Positions 30,997 through 41,766 of a stretch of 64,000 nt of DNA are shown here, piece after piece (the stretch's first letter is position 1; each line of letters begins with the position of its first letter). Source of the stretch: an uncultured Pelagibacteraceae bacterium (GTDB lineage Bacteria; Pseudomonadota; Alphaproteobacteria; Pelagibacterales; Pelagibacteraceae); assembly GCA_902589765.1 (NCBI GenBank), contig CACIUF010000001.1:1-64000 (forward strand). The letters run 5' to 3'. Below the pieces are notes generated by a model. That model worked only from the letters and a program-made list of their open reading frames with translations, did no database searches and was not told the DNA's origin. The position numbers were made by a program, and so were the translations under genes.

Positions 30997-31825
30997 ATTT
31001 AATAATATCAATTATTTTATTTAATTGCTCAACATCGTGATAAGCAAAAGTAATTGTTCCTTTGTTTTTTTTATTATTTTTAATTGATACATTTAAACCG
31101 ATTTTATCAGATATTGATTTTTCAAGATTCTGAATATTGGGATCATTACGTTTAATGTATAAACTTTTTTTCCTTTTAAAAATTTTAACAAAATTTTCTG
31201 ATTGACGAACAGATAGTTTTTTTTCGATAATTTTTTGTGCAACAAAGCTAGCATTTTCAAGACCAACTAATATTTTGGCGTGACCAGAAGATAATTTTTT
31301 GGTTTGAATTAAATCTAATACATCGCTAGGTAGAGTTAATATCCTAAGACAATTTGTAATATAACTTCTACTTTTCCCAATAAATTTTGAAACTTTTTCT
31401 TGATCATAAGAAAAATCATTAATTAGTCTTTGGTAACCTTGAGCTTCCTCCAGAGGGTTAAGATCATTTCTTTGAACATTTTCGACGATCGCAAATTCTA
31501 AAGATTTCAAATCATCTGCTTTAGTAACAACAACAGGCACCTCATGAAGACCAGCTTTTTGAGCTGCAAGCCATCGTCTTTCTCCAGCAATGATCTCGTA
31601 CTTCGAATTTTCATCTGATTTTCGAACTATAATTGGTTGAATAATTCCCCTTTCATTTATTGATTTTTTTAAATCATTCAAACTATCTTCATCGAAAATT
31701 TTTCTAGGTTGAAATTTATTTGGATAAAGATCACTAATTGGTAGTTTGTTAGTTGCTTCCACTGTCTTAGTTTCGCCTATTAATGATGATAATCCTCTGC
31801 CCAATCCTTTTTTGATCTTATTCAT
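30986..31825 (-). CDS. parB: Chromosome partitioning protein ParB
   Basis: KKGLGRGLSSLIG, PRKIFDEDSLNDLKKSI, GERRWLAAQKAGL, NVQRNDLNPLEEA. Confidence 0.97.
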   Translation of the reverse strand: MNKIKKGLGRGLSSLIGETKTVEATNKLPISDLYPNKFQPRKIFDEDSLNDLKKSINERGIIQPIIVRKSDENSKYEIIAGERRWLAAQKAGLHEVPVVVTKADDLKSLEFAIVENVQRNDLNPLEEAQGYQRLINDFSYDQEKVSKFIGKSRSYITNCLRILTLPSDVLDLIQTKKLSSGHAKILVGLENASFVAQKIIEKKLSVRQSENFVKIFKRKKSLYIKRNDPNIQNLEKSISDKIGLNVSIKNNKKNKGTITFAYHDVEQLNKIIDIIKSNY

Positions 31826-32619
31826 TAAGCTGCACTCCCAATTTGGTTCTCTTGGTTTATAAATTCATCTGTAAAACTATAGTAAGATTTACTACCGGGG
31901 CAATTTTTATCATAGATTAAAACAGGTACTCCATGCGAAGGGGCTTCAGATAATCTTACGTTACGTGGTATTACTGTTTGATATACCTTTTCCTTAAAAT
32001 AATTTCTTGCCTCTTGTTCAACTTGTGAAGATAATTTATTTCTCCGGTCATACATTGTTAAAAGTATCCCTTGAATTTCTAAATTAGGGTTCAAATTAAC
32101 TTTAATGCGATCGATTGTTTTCATTAATTGAGTTAAGCCTTCTAGTGCAAAAAATTCTGTCTGAAGAGGAACCAAAAGAGAATTTGAGCAAACAAGAGCC
32201 ATTACAGTCAATAAACTCAAAGATGGTGGACAATCTATAAGTATATAATCATATAATCCTCCAGAATCATTTAAATATGCGGTTAATTTTAATTTTAGAA
32301 TAAATGCACGATCGCTATCCCCAGCTGTTTCGACCTCTAAACCAGATAAATCGACATTTGATGTTATCAGATCTAGATTATCAAATTTAGTTTTTTTAAT
32401 TACCTCTGAAATAGACTTAGTCCCATTTAAGATACCATAAATAGTTTCATCAGACCTTTCAATATTAGATAAACCTAGACCAGTTGTTGCGTTTCCTTGA
32501 GGGTCTAAATCAATTATTAAAATTTTTTTTCCCTGCTGTGTTAATGCAGATGCAAGATTTATCACTGTTGTTGTTTTGCCAACTCCACCCTTCTGATTTA
32601 TAATAGAAATAATTTTCAT
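31825..32619 (-). CDS. parA: Chromosome partitioning ATPase ParA
   Basis: INQKGGVGKTTTVINLA deviant Walker A. Confidence 0.97.
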   Translation of the reverse strand: MKIISIINQKGGVGKTTTVINLASALTQQGKKILIIDLDPQGNATTGLGLSNIERSDETIYGILNGTKSISEVIKKTKFDNLDLITSNVDLSGLEVETAGDSDRAFILKLKLTAYLNDSGGLYDYILIDCPPSLSLLTVMALVCSNSLLVPLQTEFFALEGLTQLMKTIDRIKVNLNPNLEIQGILLTMYDRRNKLSSQVEQEARNYFKEKVYQTVIPRNVRLSEAPSHGVPVLIYDKNCPGSKSYYSFTDEFINQENQIGSAA

Positions 32620-33263
32620 TAAATTTTTTTTTCCATATTTTTAATATTCAATAAAAATGAATCCTCACTTGTTACACTTTTTTTTTCCTCATAATCTAAG
32701 TTCCAAATTTTAAGAGTATCATTTAAAATTTTTCTTCCACTTTTACCCATAAATAAAATAATATTTTTATAATTCCGAAAATTTTTTTGCACTAAATCAA
32801 GAATTATAGGCATTGGTTTAAAAGCTCTGGTCATAATCGTTCCAGTTTCAATATTTTTAATTTTAAAAATATCTTTTTGTATAATTTCTGTGTTAAGCTC
32901 TAATTTTTCTGAGACATCTTTTAAGAAAGCACATTTGTGATAACTTTTTTCGTAAAGTTGGACTTTCATGCTGTTTTTTAATTTCTTCATTAAGACTGCA
33001 ATTATTATACCGGGCATTCCACCCCCAGATCCTAAATCTGAAGTTGTATTACTATTTAAATCAACAAAATCAATTATTTGCGCTGAATCAATTATATGTC
33101 TTTGTCTTATAGCACCTTTTTCAGATTTTTTTTTACTAATTATGTTAATTTCCTTATTTTTTTTTTGAATCATGCTTATTAAGCTTTCAAGATCATTACA
33201 AGTTTCACGTGAAACATTAAATCTATTAATTTGAGAGTAATTTTTAGAAATTATCGAATCCAT
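32619..33263 (-). CDS. rsmG: 16S rRNA (guanine527-N7)-methyltransferase
   Basis: DLGSGGGMPGIIIAV; downstream of mnmG. Confidence 0.95.
   Translation of the reverse strand: MDSIISKNYSQINRFNVSRETCNDLESLISMIQKKNKEINIISKKKSEKGAIRQRHIIDSAQIIDFVDLNSNTTSDLGSGGGMPGIIIAVLMKKLKNSMKVQLYEKSYHKCAFLKDVSEKLELNTEIIQKDIFKIKNIETGTIMTRAFKPMPIILDLVQKNFRNYKNIILFMGKSGRKILNDTLKIWNLDYEEKKSVTSEDSFLLNIKNMEKKI
33201..33216. promoter_or_regulatory. parS: parS centromere site
   Basis: AGTTTCACGTGAAACA, 15/16 match to TGTTTCACGTGAAACA; encodes the VSRET residues of RsmG. Confidence 0.93.
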
Positions 33264-35134
33264 TAAGCTATATGCTTAATAGACTTTCTTTTAACGTGTG
33301 ACAACAAAATATATACAGCAGCTGGGGTAATTCCGTCAATCCGAAGTGCTTGGCCCATAGTTTTTGGTCTTATTTCCTTAAATTTTGCTTTTACTTCATT
33401 TGATAAACCAGAAAATTGGTCATAATCTATATTATCTGGAATAAGTAAATTCTCATCTCTTTTAAAAGCTAAGATATCTGCATTTTGCTTTTTTAAATAA
33501 CCCCTATAATGTGAGTTAATTTCTATTTGCTCATCAATCTCTAACCCAAAATCCTTAATTTCAGGCCAAATACTCCTTATTTTGCTCATATTAACGTCTT
33601 TTTGAGTTAAAATTTCATCTGCAGACCTTAAAATACCATCTTTAGCAATTTTTATCCCATGCCTATCTGCTTTTGTTGGAGATATACTTAAACTAGCCAT
33701 TTGAAACGATATTTCACTCATTTTTGCAAATTTATCCTCAAATTTTGATTTTCTTGCATCAGAAACTAGGCCAATTTTTATACCTTTATTCGTGAGCCTT
33801 AGATCGGCATTATCTGCTCTTAAACTTAACCTGTACTCAGCTCTTGAAGTAAACATTCTATAAGGCTCAGCTACACCTTTTGTAACTAAATCATCTATCA
33901 TAACCCCTATATAGGCGTCTGACCTATCAAGAATGAACGGCTCTTTACCCATAAATGACAATGCTGCATTTACACCCGCTACAAGACCTTGAGCTGCAGC
34001 CTCCTCATATCCTGTGGTTCCATTAATCTGACCAGCTAAAAATAGGTTCTTAATTTTTTTTGTCTCAAGAGTTAAAAAAAGCTCCCTAGGGTCTATATAG
34101 TCATATTCTATAGCATATCCTGGTCTGATTATTCTTACATTCTCTAAACCATTGATATTATTGAGTATTTCAGCTTGTACTACCTCAGGTAGAGAAGTTG
34201 ATATACCATTTGGGTAAATTGTATGGTCATGTAACCCTTCAGGCTCTAAAAATATTTGATGTCTCGTCTTGTCAGCAAACTTAACTATTTTATCTTCAAT
34301 TGATGGACAATATCTAGGACCTACTCCTTGAATGCTCCCAGAATACATCGCACTCTTGGATAAATTCTTTTCAATAATCTTATGCACTTTTTCATTTGTG
34401 TAAGTCATAGAACACGACACTTGTTTATTCGAAGTTGATTTCGTTAAGAAGGAAAAGAAATAAGGATTTTCATCAGCTGCTTGTTTTTCCAAATTTTTGA
34501 AATTTATTGTCCTGGCATCCAGTCTTGGTGGAGTACCTGTTTTTAATCTCCCTATTTTGAATTTATATTTTTCTAATTGTTCACTCAAACCTGTACTAGG
34601 TTTTTCATTATATCTTCCAGCAGGCGTGCGCTCATCACCTATATGTATTAATCCATTTAAAAATGTGCCAGTTGTGAGTATTATTTTATTACAATTAACC
34701 TTGTTACCTTTTAATGTTAAAAAGCCATTTATTGTATTATTAGTAAAAATAAACTTAATTACAGGATCTGAAAAAATGCTTAAATTACAATAGTTTACAA
34801 GTTTTTCTTGCATAAATTTCTTATATAATGATCTGTCAGATTGAGTTCTTGGACCTCTCACAGCTGGTCCTCTGCTTCTATTAAGTAACCTAAATTGTAT
34901 TCCTGATTTATCTGCAATTACTCCCATGACACCATCTAATGCATCTATTTCCCTAACTAAATGACCTTTACCCAAGCCACCAATTGCAGGATTACATGAC
35001 ATTTCACCAATAGTACTTTTATCATGAGTAAATAGGGCAGTATTTACGCCTAGACGTGCTGAGGCAGCTGCTGCCTCACAACCAGCATGACCACCTCCAA
35101 TTACAACGACATCAAATGAAAATTCATTTTTCAT
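33263..35134 (-). CDS. mnmG: tRNA uridine-5-carboxymethylaminomethyl modification protein MnmG (GidA)
   Basis: [20 protein letters not shown]; full-length. Confidence 0.98.
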   Translation of the reverse strand: MKNEFSFDVVVIGGGHAGCEAAAASARLGVNTALFTHDKSTIGEMSCNPAIGGLGKGHLVREIDALDGVMGVIADKSGIQFRLLNRSRGPAVRGPRTQSDRSLYKKFMQEKLVNYCNLSIFSDPVIKFIFTNNTINGFLTLKGNKVNCNKIILTTGTFLNGLIHIGDERTPAGRYNEKPSTGLSEQLEKYKFKIGRLKTGTPPRLDARTINFKNLEKQAADENPYFFSFLTKSTSNKQVSCSMTYTNEKVHKIIEKNLSKSAMYSGSIQGVGPRYCPSIEDKIVKFADKTRHQIFLEPEGLHDHTIYPNGISTSLPEVVQAEILNNINGLENVRIIRPGYAIEYDYIDPRELFLTLETKKIKNLFLAGQINGTTGYEEAAAQGLVAGVNAALSFMGKEPFILDRSDAYIGVMIDDLVTKGVAEPYRMFTSRAEYRLSLRADNADLRLTNKGIKIGLVSDARKSKFEDKFAKMSEISFQMASLSISPTKADRHGIKIAKDGILRSADEILTQKDVNMSKIRSIWPEIKDFGLEIDEQIEINSHYRGYLKKQNADILAFKRDENLLIPDNIDYDQFSGLSNEVKAKFKEIRPKTMGQALRIDGITPAAVYILLSHVKRKSIKHIA

Positions 35135-35173
35135 GATGTAAATTTATAGTTGAAAAAAAATTTTACAAGGTTC

Positions 35174-36505
35174 TTATTTTCCAATGCAAAAATCATTGAA
35201 AATGCTACCTAATACTTCCTCCACATCAACCTTTCCAACGATCATACCTAAATGTCTGGTAGCTAACCTCAAATCTTCTGCGGCTTTATCAAAATCTTTT
35301 TTATCATTTTTTTTTAAAAAATTAGTTAAATTATCTGAACACTGAACTAAGTGTTGTCTATGTCTTTCTCTAGTAATTAATATATCTTCATTTATAATAA
35401 ACTTTGTTTTTAACCTATCTTTAATTTTTGAAATTAATTTATCTAAATTTAAATTTTCCTTTATTGAAATTAAAACATGGTCTAACTTTGTTACCTCACT
35501 GCCTAATTCACCGTCAATAAGATCTGACTTATTAACAACTAAAATTGCATTGTCTTTTAATAGATCACTCAAAAATCCGCTTAAATCCACACTTTTCGCG
35601 TCTACTACAACTAATTTCAAGTCAGCATTTTCTGCTCTATCTAACGATAACTTTATGCCTTTTTTCTCTATTTCATCTTTAGAGTTTCTGATGCCTGCTG
35701 TATCTGAAATAATAACTGGATAACCATCAATATTTAAATGTGTTTCAATTACATCCCTTGTTGTTCCTGCAATTTCAGAGACTATTGCTACTTCTTTATT
35801 CGATAAACTATTCAATAAAGAAGATTTCCCAGCATTAGTTGGACCAACAATAGCAATCTTAAAACCTTCACGTATTATTTGACCTACTTTTTGATCATCT
35901 AAAATTTTTTTAATTTGCTCTAAAACATTAGCTGAATCCCTTTTAATTTGTTGAACATTTTCATCAGGTAAATCCTCTTCTGGAAAATCTATTTTTGCCT
36001 CAATAAAAGATAAAATTTTTAATAACTTTTCTCTTAAACCATTAAATTTTTCAGCTGATTTACCTTTCATAATTTTTACCGCTTGTAATCTTTGGATTTC
36101 AGTTTCTGCTGAAATCAGATCAGCTATACTTTCAGCTTTTAACAAATTAATTTTACCATTTTGAAAAGCTATTTTTGTAAATTCTCCAGGTTCAGCTAAT
36201 CTAAAATTTTCTATCTTAGACAATTCGTTTTGTAGAGCTAAAACGATTGCTTTCCCTCCATGGACATGAATCTCAGCCATATCTTCGCCTGTATAGCTCT
36301 CAGGGCCTGGAAACCAGATAATCATGCCCTCATCAATAAGTTCAGAAGTGTTAATACTATTTATTTTTCGAAGCGATGCGACCCTGGGAGAGGGGAGAGC
36401 CTTTCCAGTAAGCAGAGTTATTGCTTTAGACGCTTCTGATCCTGAAATTCTAATAATAGCAACTCCAGATATTCCTGGTCCCGATGATAGAGCGAAGATT
36501 GTCAT
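35174..36505 (-). CDS. mnmE: tRNA modification GTPase MnmE (TrmE)
   Basis: GPTNAGKSSLLNSL, GTTRDVIE, C-terminal FNDFCIGK. Confidence 0.98.
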   Translation of the reverse strand: MTIFALSSGPGISGVAIIRISGSEASKAITLLTGKALPSPRVASLRKINSINTSELIDEGMIIWFPGPESYTGEDMAEIHVHGGKAIVLALQNELSKIENFRLAEPGEFTKIAFQNGKINLLKAESIADLISAETEIQRLQAVKIMKGKSAEKFNGLREKLLKILSFIEAKIDFPEEDLPDENVQQIKRDSANVLEQIKKILDDQKVGQIIREGFKIAIVGPTNAGKSSLLNSLSNKEVAIVSEIAGTTRDVIETHLNIDGYPVIISDTAGIRNSKDEIEKKGIKLSLDRAENADLKLVVVDAKSVDLSGFLSDLLKDNAILVVNKSDLIDGELGSEVTKLDHVLISIKENLNLDKLISKIKDRLKTKFIINEDILITRERHRQHLVQCSDNLTNFLKKNDKKDFDKAAEDLRLATRHLGMIVGKVDVEEVLGSIFNDFCIGK

Positions 36506-36550
36506 ATATGAATTATAATGACTTAATCTAAATATTAAAATTAAATATTT

Positions 36551-38233
36551 TTATTTAACTATTTGCTCTAATGCCTCAAAAAAATTCTTACTATAATCTT
36601 GATTATCAAATAATGGACTTTTTAATGCATTTGTAAAAACAAATTTTCTTAAATTTGTGTACTCATCATGATTATCTGATAAATTGATTATTTTTTGCAC
36701 ATAATCGTTTTCATCTTTAGCAATCAGTTGTTCCATGCCCAAATTTTTATTTATCGATTCACCACATCTTGAATTAAAATTATATCCTGCCATAGTAATT
36801 ACTGGTACACCCATCCATATTGCTTCGAAAGATGTTGTTACTCCATTATAAGGAAATGTGTCTAAAGCGATGTCTATTTCGTTATAAGCATTAAGATGAT
36901 TTTCAAACACCTCTTCTCTCTCACTAAATCTGATTGAATCTAAAACTTCATTTTTTTTGAATAACTCTTTAATTCTATCTTGAGCATGTTGTCGCTTGGA
37001 TGTTTTCAAAACAAGTTTTGAATTACTAATTTTTTTTAAAATATTTGACCAACAAGAAACTACATCTGAGTTAATTTTATCAAAACTATTAAAAGAACCA
37101 AAAGTAAAAAATTTTTTCTTAAAAAATGGTGGAGAATTTTCTTTTCGTTCAAAATCAAATCCACAATGAGTATTCCAAATTTTTGGTAAATATATTACTT
37201 TTTCGGTGTAAAATTTCTCCTCTTCTCGGTTAATTAGATTTAGATCTGATATGATGTAGTCCATATTTTTTAATCCAGTAGTATTACAATACCCCATCCA
37301 AATTATTTGCTTTTTAGCCATTCTACTTTTAAATAATTCAATACGATGTGTTGAAGTATAGCCCATTAAATCAACTAAGATATCCAAGTTTAGCTCTCTT
37401 ACTTGATTTATGGCATTAACATTATTTAGTTGAGAAATATTAATTGTTTTATCCACTAAATTCTTAAAGTTGTTTGTCAACTTATCTTCTTTTGAATTAC
37501 TTAATACTAAAATAATTTCAAATTTACTTTTTTCATAATTTGAAAGTATTGTTTTTAAAAAGTAAGTTATTGAATGACCTGAAAGAATATCTGAGGACAA
37601 AAAACCTATTCTAATTTTTGAATTAGGTTCCTTAGAAATTTCAACTAATTGGTTATGTGGAATTTCTTTAAGATTTTGATCTAGAAACTTGCCAAAATTG
37701 AAAAAATCAGATTGTTTCCAATCTTTATTAAAACATTGCCAGTAACCATAATTACACAAATCATTGGAATTAAACTTTTTTGCTTCAATAAGTCTACTAA
37801 AGTGAAGTATTAATTTTTTTGGATCATTTAACCTACGATAAACCATTGCCATCGCCAAATTAATTGGCCTGTGATTAATACAAAATTTTTCAGATAATTT
37901 ATAAAAATTAATTATCTCGCTGAAGTTAAATTCATAATTTTTTTCTAAATCTATTAACAGAACACTTGTAGTAATAAAGTTTGCCAGACAATCTATTGAC
38001 TGAATTGTATTTTTTTCCTTCAAAAAACCCGATTTAAAATCATTTATGGCTATAGATAATAAATTCTTATTTTTATTATCGTTAGAAATTCTACTTAAGC
38101 CCAATAAATTACATAAAAAGGATGATCTTTCCTCCTCATTAGTTTTTGATGAAATTTCAAATACAACCTTAGAATATTCTTTTTGTTTAAATAGCTCAGT
38201 TGTTTCTAATTCTAATTTTTGGATAAGGACCAT
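36551..38233 (-). CDS. O-GlcNAc transferase (GT41/SPINDLY-like) family protein, copy A
   Basis: IRIGFLSSDILSGHSITYF, IDIALDTFPYNGVTTSFEAIWMGVPVITMAGYNFNSRCGES. Confidence 0.85.
   Translation of the reverse strand: MVLIQKLELETTELFKQKEYSKVVFEISSKTNEEERSSFLCNLLGLSRISNDNKNKNLLSIAINDFKSGFLKEKNTIQSIDCLANFITTSVLLIDLEKNYEFNFSEIINFYKLSEKFCINHRPINLAMAMVYRRLNDPKKLILHFSRLIEAKKFNSNDLCNYGYWQCFNKDWKQSDFFNFGKFLDQNLKEIPHNQLVEISKEPNSKIRIGFLSSDILSGHSITYFLKTILSNYEKSKFEIILVLSNSKEDKLTNNFKNLVDKTINISQLNNVNAINQVRELNLDILVDLMGYTSTHRIELFKSRMAKKQIIWMGYCNTTGLKNMDYIISDLNLINREEEKFYTEKVIYLPKIWNTHCGFDFERKENSPPFFKKKFFTFGSFNSFDKINSDVVSCWSNILKKISNSKLVLKTSKRQHAQDRIKELFKKNEVLDSIRFSEREEVFENHLNAYNEIDIALDTFPYNGVTTSFEAIWMGVPVITMAGYNFNSRCGESINKNLGMEQLIAKDENDYVQKIINLSDNHDEYTNLRKFVFTNALKSPLFDNQDYSKNFFEALEQIVK
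36692..36859. repeat. 168-bp identical tract shared by the two GT41 paralogs (copy A)
   Basis: Base-by-base identical to 38451..38618, offset 1759. Confidence 0.93.
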
Positions 38234-38309
38234 TGGTAAATTTAAGCGAGATACCTCATAATATTAAATCAATACCATATAATAAATTAAATATTTAACA
38301 TAAATTAAA

Positions 38310-39989
38310 TCACTTAATTATTTTTCTTAATGCATCATAAAAATTTTCTGCAAATCTTTTTGCATTAAATAGGGGACTTTTAATTGTATTGGTAAATATA
38401 GATTTTCTTAGATTGATGTATTTTTCTTTGTCATTTGCAAAATTAATTGCTTTTTGCACATAATCGTTTTCATCTTTAGCAATCAGTTGTTCCATGCCCA
38501 AATTTTTATTTATCGATTCACCACATCTTGAATTAAAATTATATCCTGCCATAGTAATTACTGGTACACCCATCCATATTGCTTCGAAAGATGTTGTTAC
38601 TCCATTATAAGGAAATGTATCTAAGGCAATATCTATTTTTTTATATAAATTAAGATGCTCTTTTTTATCATCAAAACTTGTATGAAAAATAATAGACTGC
38701 AGAATAAATTTTTCTTTAAAAGATTTTTTAATTCTAATTAATTGATGTTTATCGTTAGGACATTTTATTATCAATTTAGAATTATCAATATTTTTTAATA
38801 TTTTTGACCAGCAATCAATAACATCTTCATTAATCTTAGATGGATTATTAAATGATCCAAAAGTAATATAATCATTTTTTATAAATGGAGGGGGGTTTTC
38901 TATTCTCTCAAATTCGAACCCACAATGGGTATTCCAAATTTCCGGCAGATATAAAATTTGTTCTGCATATAAATCTTTTTCATTATCATAGATTAGATTC
39001 GGGTCTGTAATAATGTAATCCATATTTTTTAATCCAGTAGTATTACAATAGCCCATCCATATTACCTGTTTTTTTGCAATTCTATTTTTAAACAAGGTGA
39101 TTCTATTTCTCGATGTGTAACCCATAACATCTAACATTATGTCTAAATTTAATTCCCTAATTTTATTCAAAGCACTTAAATCGTTTAATTGATTAATATC
39201 TATTGTTCTAAAAACTAAATTAGAAATCTCAGTCGAGATAGAATTAGGATCTTTTTGATTTGAAATTAAATAAATTTCAATTTCATCTCTATTATAATGC
39301 AATAAAATGGTCTTTAAAAAAAAGGTTATAGAATGTCCTGTCTTTAAATCTGCAGACAAAATGCCTAATTTAATCTTTTCATTTTTTTTATTAGATAATT
39401 CTATTATTTGGTTATCGGAATATTTATTTAGATTTTTTTCAACAAACTTACCGTAATTAAAAAAATTCTCTTGAGACCAACGCTTATCATAACACCTCCA
39501 AAAACCATAATTACACAAATCATTTGATATAAAATCTCCAGATTTAATTACTTTTTCAAGATGATAAACCATTCCTTTAAAATCATTTAGTCTTGAATAA
39601 ACTGTAGTCATTGCGATATTAATTGGTCTTTTATTTTGGAAAGTTTCTGGAGACGCTTTATAAAAATTTTTTATCTCATCAAAATCTACATTTGTATTTT
39701 CAAAATCACTCAAAATTACACTTGCAAGCACAAAATTTATAAGCCCATTAAGACTATTTTCACTGGTTAATTCTTTGAGATATCCTTTTTTGAAATCACC
39801 AACAGCTAACTCTACCTGATCTTTATTTTTTTTATTTAGAGATATTCGGCTTATACCTAGTAAAACAAATAATCCAGCATTTCTCTCATCTTCTTTAGAT
39901 TTTGTAGTAATTTCAAAAATTATTTCGGAGAATTTTTTTTCTTTAAATAGGCTTTGTAATTCAAGTTCTAGGTTTTGAACTGATACCAT
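38310..39989 (-). CDS. O-GlcNAc transferase (GT41/SPINDLY-like) family protein, copy B
   Basis: Full-length paralog of 36551..38233; same catalytic motif block. Confidence 0.85.
   Translation of the reverse strand: MVSVQNLELELQSLFKEKKFSEIIFEITTKSKEDERNAGLFVLLGISRISLNKKNKDQVELAVGDFKKGYLKELTSENSLNGLINFVLASVILSDFENTNVDFDEIKNFYKASPETFQNKRPINIAMTTVYSRLNDFKGMVYHLEKVIKSGDFISNDLCNYGFWRCYDKRWSQENFFNYGKFVEKNLNKYSDNQIIELSNKKNEKIKLGILSADLKTGHSITFFLKTILLHYNRDEIEIYLISNQKDPNSISTEISNLVFRTIDINQLNDLSALNKIRELNLDIMLDVMGYTSRNRITLFKNRIAKKQVIWMGYCNTTGLKNMDYIITDPNLIYDNEKDLYAEQILYLPEIWNTHCGFEFERIENPPPFIKNDYITFGSFNNPSKINEDVIDCWSKILKNIDNSKLIIKCPNDKHQLIRIKKSFKEKFILQSIIFHTSFDDKKEHLNLYKKIDIALDTFPYNGVTTSFEAIWMGVPVITMAGYNFNSRCGESINKNLGMEQLIAKDENDYVQKAINFANDKEKYINLRKSIFTNTIKSPLFNAKRFAENFYDALRKIIK
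38451..38618. repeat. 168-bp identical tract shared by the two GT41 paralogs (copy B)
   Basis: Base-by-base identical to 36692..36859. Confidence 0.93.
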
Positions 39990-39997
39990 TAAGGGGA

Positions 39998-41266
39998 CTA
40001 TGCCGGTTTGTTCATTGAATTAAAAAACTCAGCATTATTTTTAGTATCTTTTAATTTGGAATTGATAAATTCAATCGCATCCATTGTGCCCATTGGAGCA
40101 ATAATTCTTCTTAAAACATTCATTTTTTGAAGATCATTTTTATCGAACAATAATTCTTCTCTTCTTGTACCTGATTTTGTAATATCAATAGCTGGATAAA
40201 TTCTTTTATCAGCAATTTTTCTGTCAAGAACTGTTTCACTATTTCCAGTTCCTTTAAATTCCTCAAAAATTACCTCATCCATCCTACTTCCCGTATCAAT
40301 TAATGCTGTAGAAATAATTGTCAATGATCCTCCCTCTTCAATATTTCTTGCAGCACCAAAAAATCGCTTTGGTCTTTGAAGAGCATTCGCATCAACACCA
40401 CCTGTCAAAACCTTTCCGGAACTTGGAATGACCGCATTGTAAGCTCGCCCTAATCTTGTTATCGAATCTAAAAGTATAACAACATCTTTTTTATGTTCAG
40501 TTAACCTTTTTGCTTTCTCTATTACCATCTCAGCAACAGCAACATGGCGTTGTGCGGGTTCATCAAATGTTGAACTAATCACTTCACCTTTTACAGTTCT
40601 TTGCATATCAGTTACTTCTTCAGGTCTCTCATCAATTAGCAAAACAATCAAATAACATTCAGGATAATTTTTTGCTATTGAGTTGGCTATACTTTGTAAA
40701 ATCATAGTTTTACCGGCCTTAGGAGGTGAGATAATAATTGATCTTTGACCTTTTCCAATAGGACTTACTAGATCAATAAGTCTTGGTGTTAAATCTTGTT
40801 TTTTATCAGGTTTTACCTGCTCCACTTCCATAACAAGTTGCTTGTCTGGATATAGAGGAGTTAAATTGTCAAATGCAATTTTGTGTCTAGACTTGTCAGG
40901 TTCTTCAAAATTAATTTTACTAACTTGTAATAATGCAAAGTATCTTTCTCCCTCTTTCGGAGCTCTTACAGGCCCTTCTATAGTGTCACCGGTCCTTAAA
41001 CCAAATTTTCTGATTTGACTTGGGCTAACGTATATATCATCTGGACCTGGCAAATAGTTAGACTCCATTGCTCTAAGAAAACCGAATCCATCTTGAAGCA
41101 ATTGAAGTACACCGGCACCGGTTATTTCCTCTTTTTCAGCAACTTTTTTTAAAATTGCAAAGAGTATTTCTTGTTTTCTTAATGTGCTTGCATTTTCTAT
41201 ACCTAGCTCTTCAGCTTGAGCAATAAGTTGTTCAGACGATTTTAGTTTTAGTTCTTGAATGTTCAT
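39998..41266 (-). CDS. rho: Transcription termination factor Rho
   Basis: [37 protein letters not shown]. Confidence 0.98.
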   Translation of the reverse strand: MNIQELKLKSSEQLIAQAEELGIENASTLRKQEILFAILKKVAEKEEITGAGVLQLLQDGFGFLRAMESNYLPGPDDIYVSPSQIRKFGLRTGDTIEGPVRAPKEGERYFALLQVSKINFEEPDKSRHKIAFDNLTPLYPDKQLVMEVEQVKPDKKQDLTPRLIDLVSPIGKGQRSIIISPPKAGKTMILQSIANSIAKNYPECYLIVLLIDERPEEVTDMQRTVKGEVISSTFDEPAQRHVAVAEMVIEKAKRLTEHKKDVVILLDSITRLGRAYNAVIPSSGKVLTGGVDANALQRPKRFFGAARNIEEGGSLTIISTALIDTGSRMDEVIFEEFKGTGNSETVLDRKIADKRIYPAIDITKSGTRREELLFDKNDLQKMNVLRRIIAPMGTMDAIEFINSKLKDTKNNAEFFNSMNKPA

Positions 41267-41328
41267 GAGTAAATTATTAAGGACTTAATAATTTTTATAA
41301 TATATATGTTAATCCAATTAATTCAACC

Positions 41329-41763
41329 CTAGATAGGCTTAAATATCACAACAAATATGATTAAAATAAGCAATAATGTGGGTATTTCATTGATATATCT
41401 AAAGTATTTGTGAGAATGCTTATTTATATCTAATTTAAATTGCCCCAGAATTCTTCCTAGGTAAAAATGGTACAAGGTTAAGATAACCACAAAAATTAAT
41501 TTTAAGATCATCCATTTTTGGCCTAACTGCCCAAAGCCTATTTCATGTATTAATATTAATCCAAATATCCAGGATAATGTCATTGCTGGTGTCATGATGT
41601 AAAAAAAAAGTTTTTTTTCCATAACTTTAAATACTTCTGAAACTAATGGTTTATCATCATTTTGTGAATGATAGACAAAGATTCTTGGAAGATACAAAAG
41701 GCCCGCCATCCAGGAAATTACTGCTATCAAATGAAGAGATTTAAAAAGCAAATAAGTATTCAT
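41329..41763 (-). CDS. hemJ: Protoporphyrinogen oxidase HemJ
   Basis: FKSLHLIAVISWMAGLLYLPRIFVYH; next to hemH. Confidence 0.93.
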   Translation of the reverse strand: MNTYLLFKSLHLIAVISWMAGLLYLPRIFVYHSQNDDKPLVSEVFKVMEKKLFFYIMTPAMTLSWIFGLILIHEIGFGQLGQKWMILKLIFVVILTLYHFYLGRILGQFKLDINKHSHKYFRYINEIPTLLLILIIFVVIFKPI

Positions 41764-41766
41764 AAA

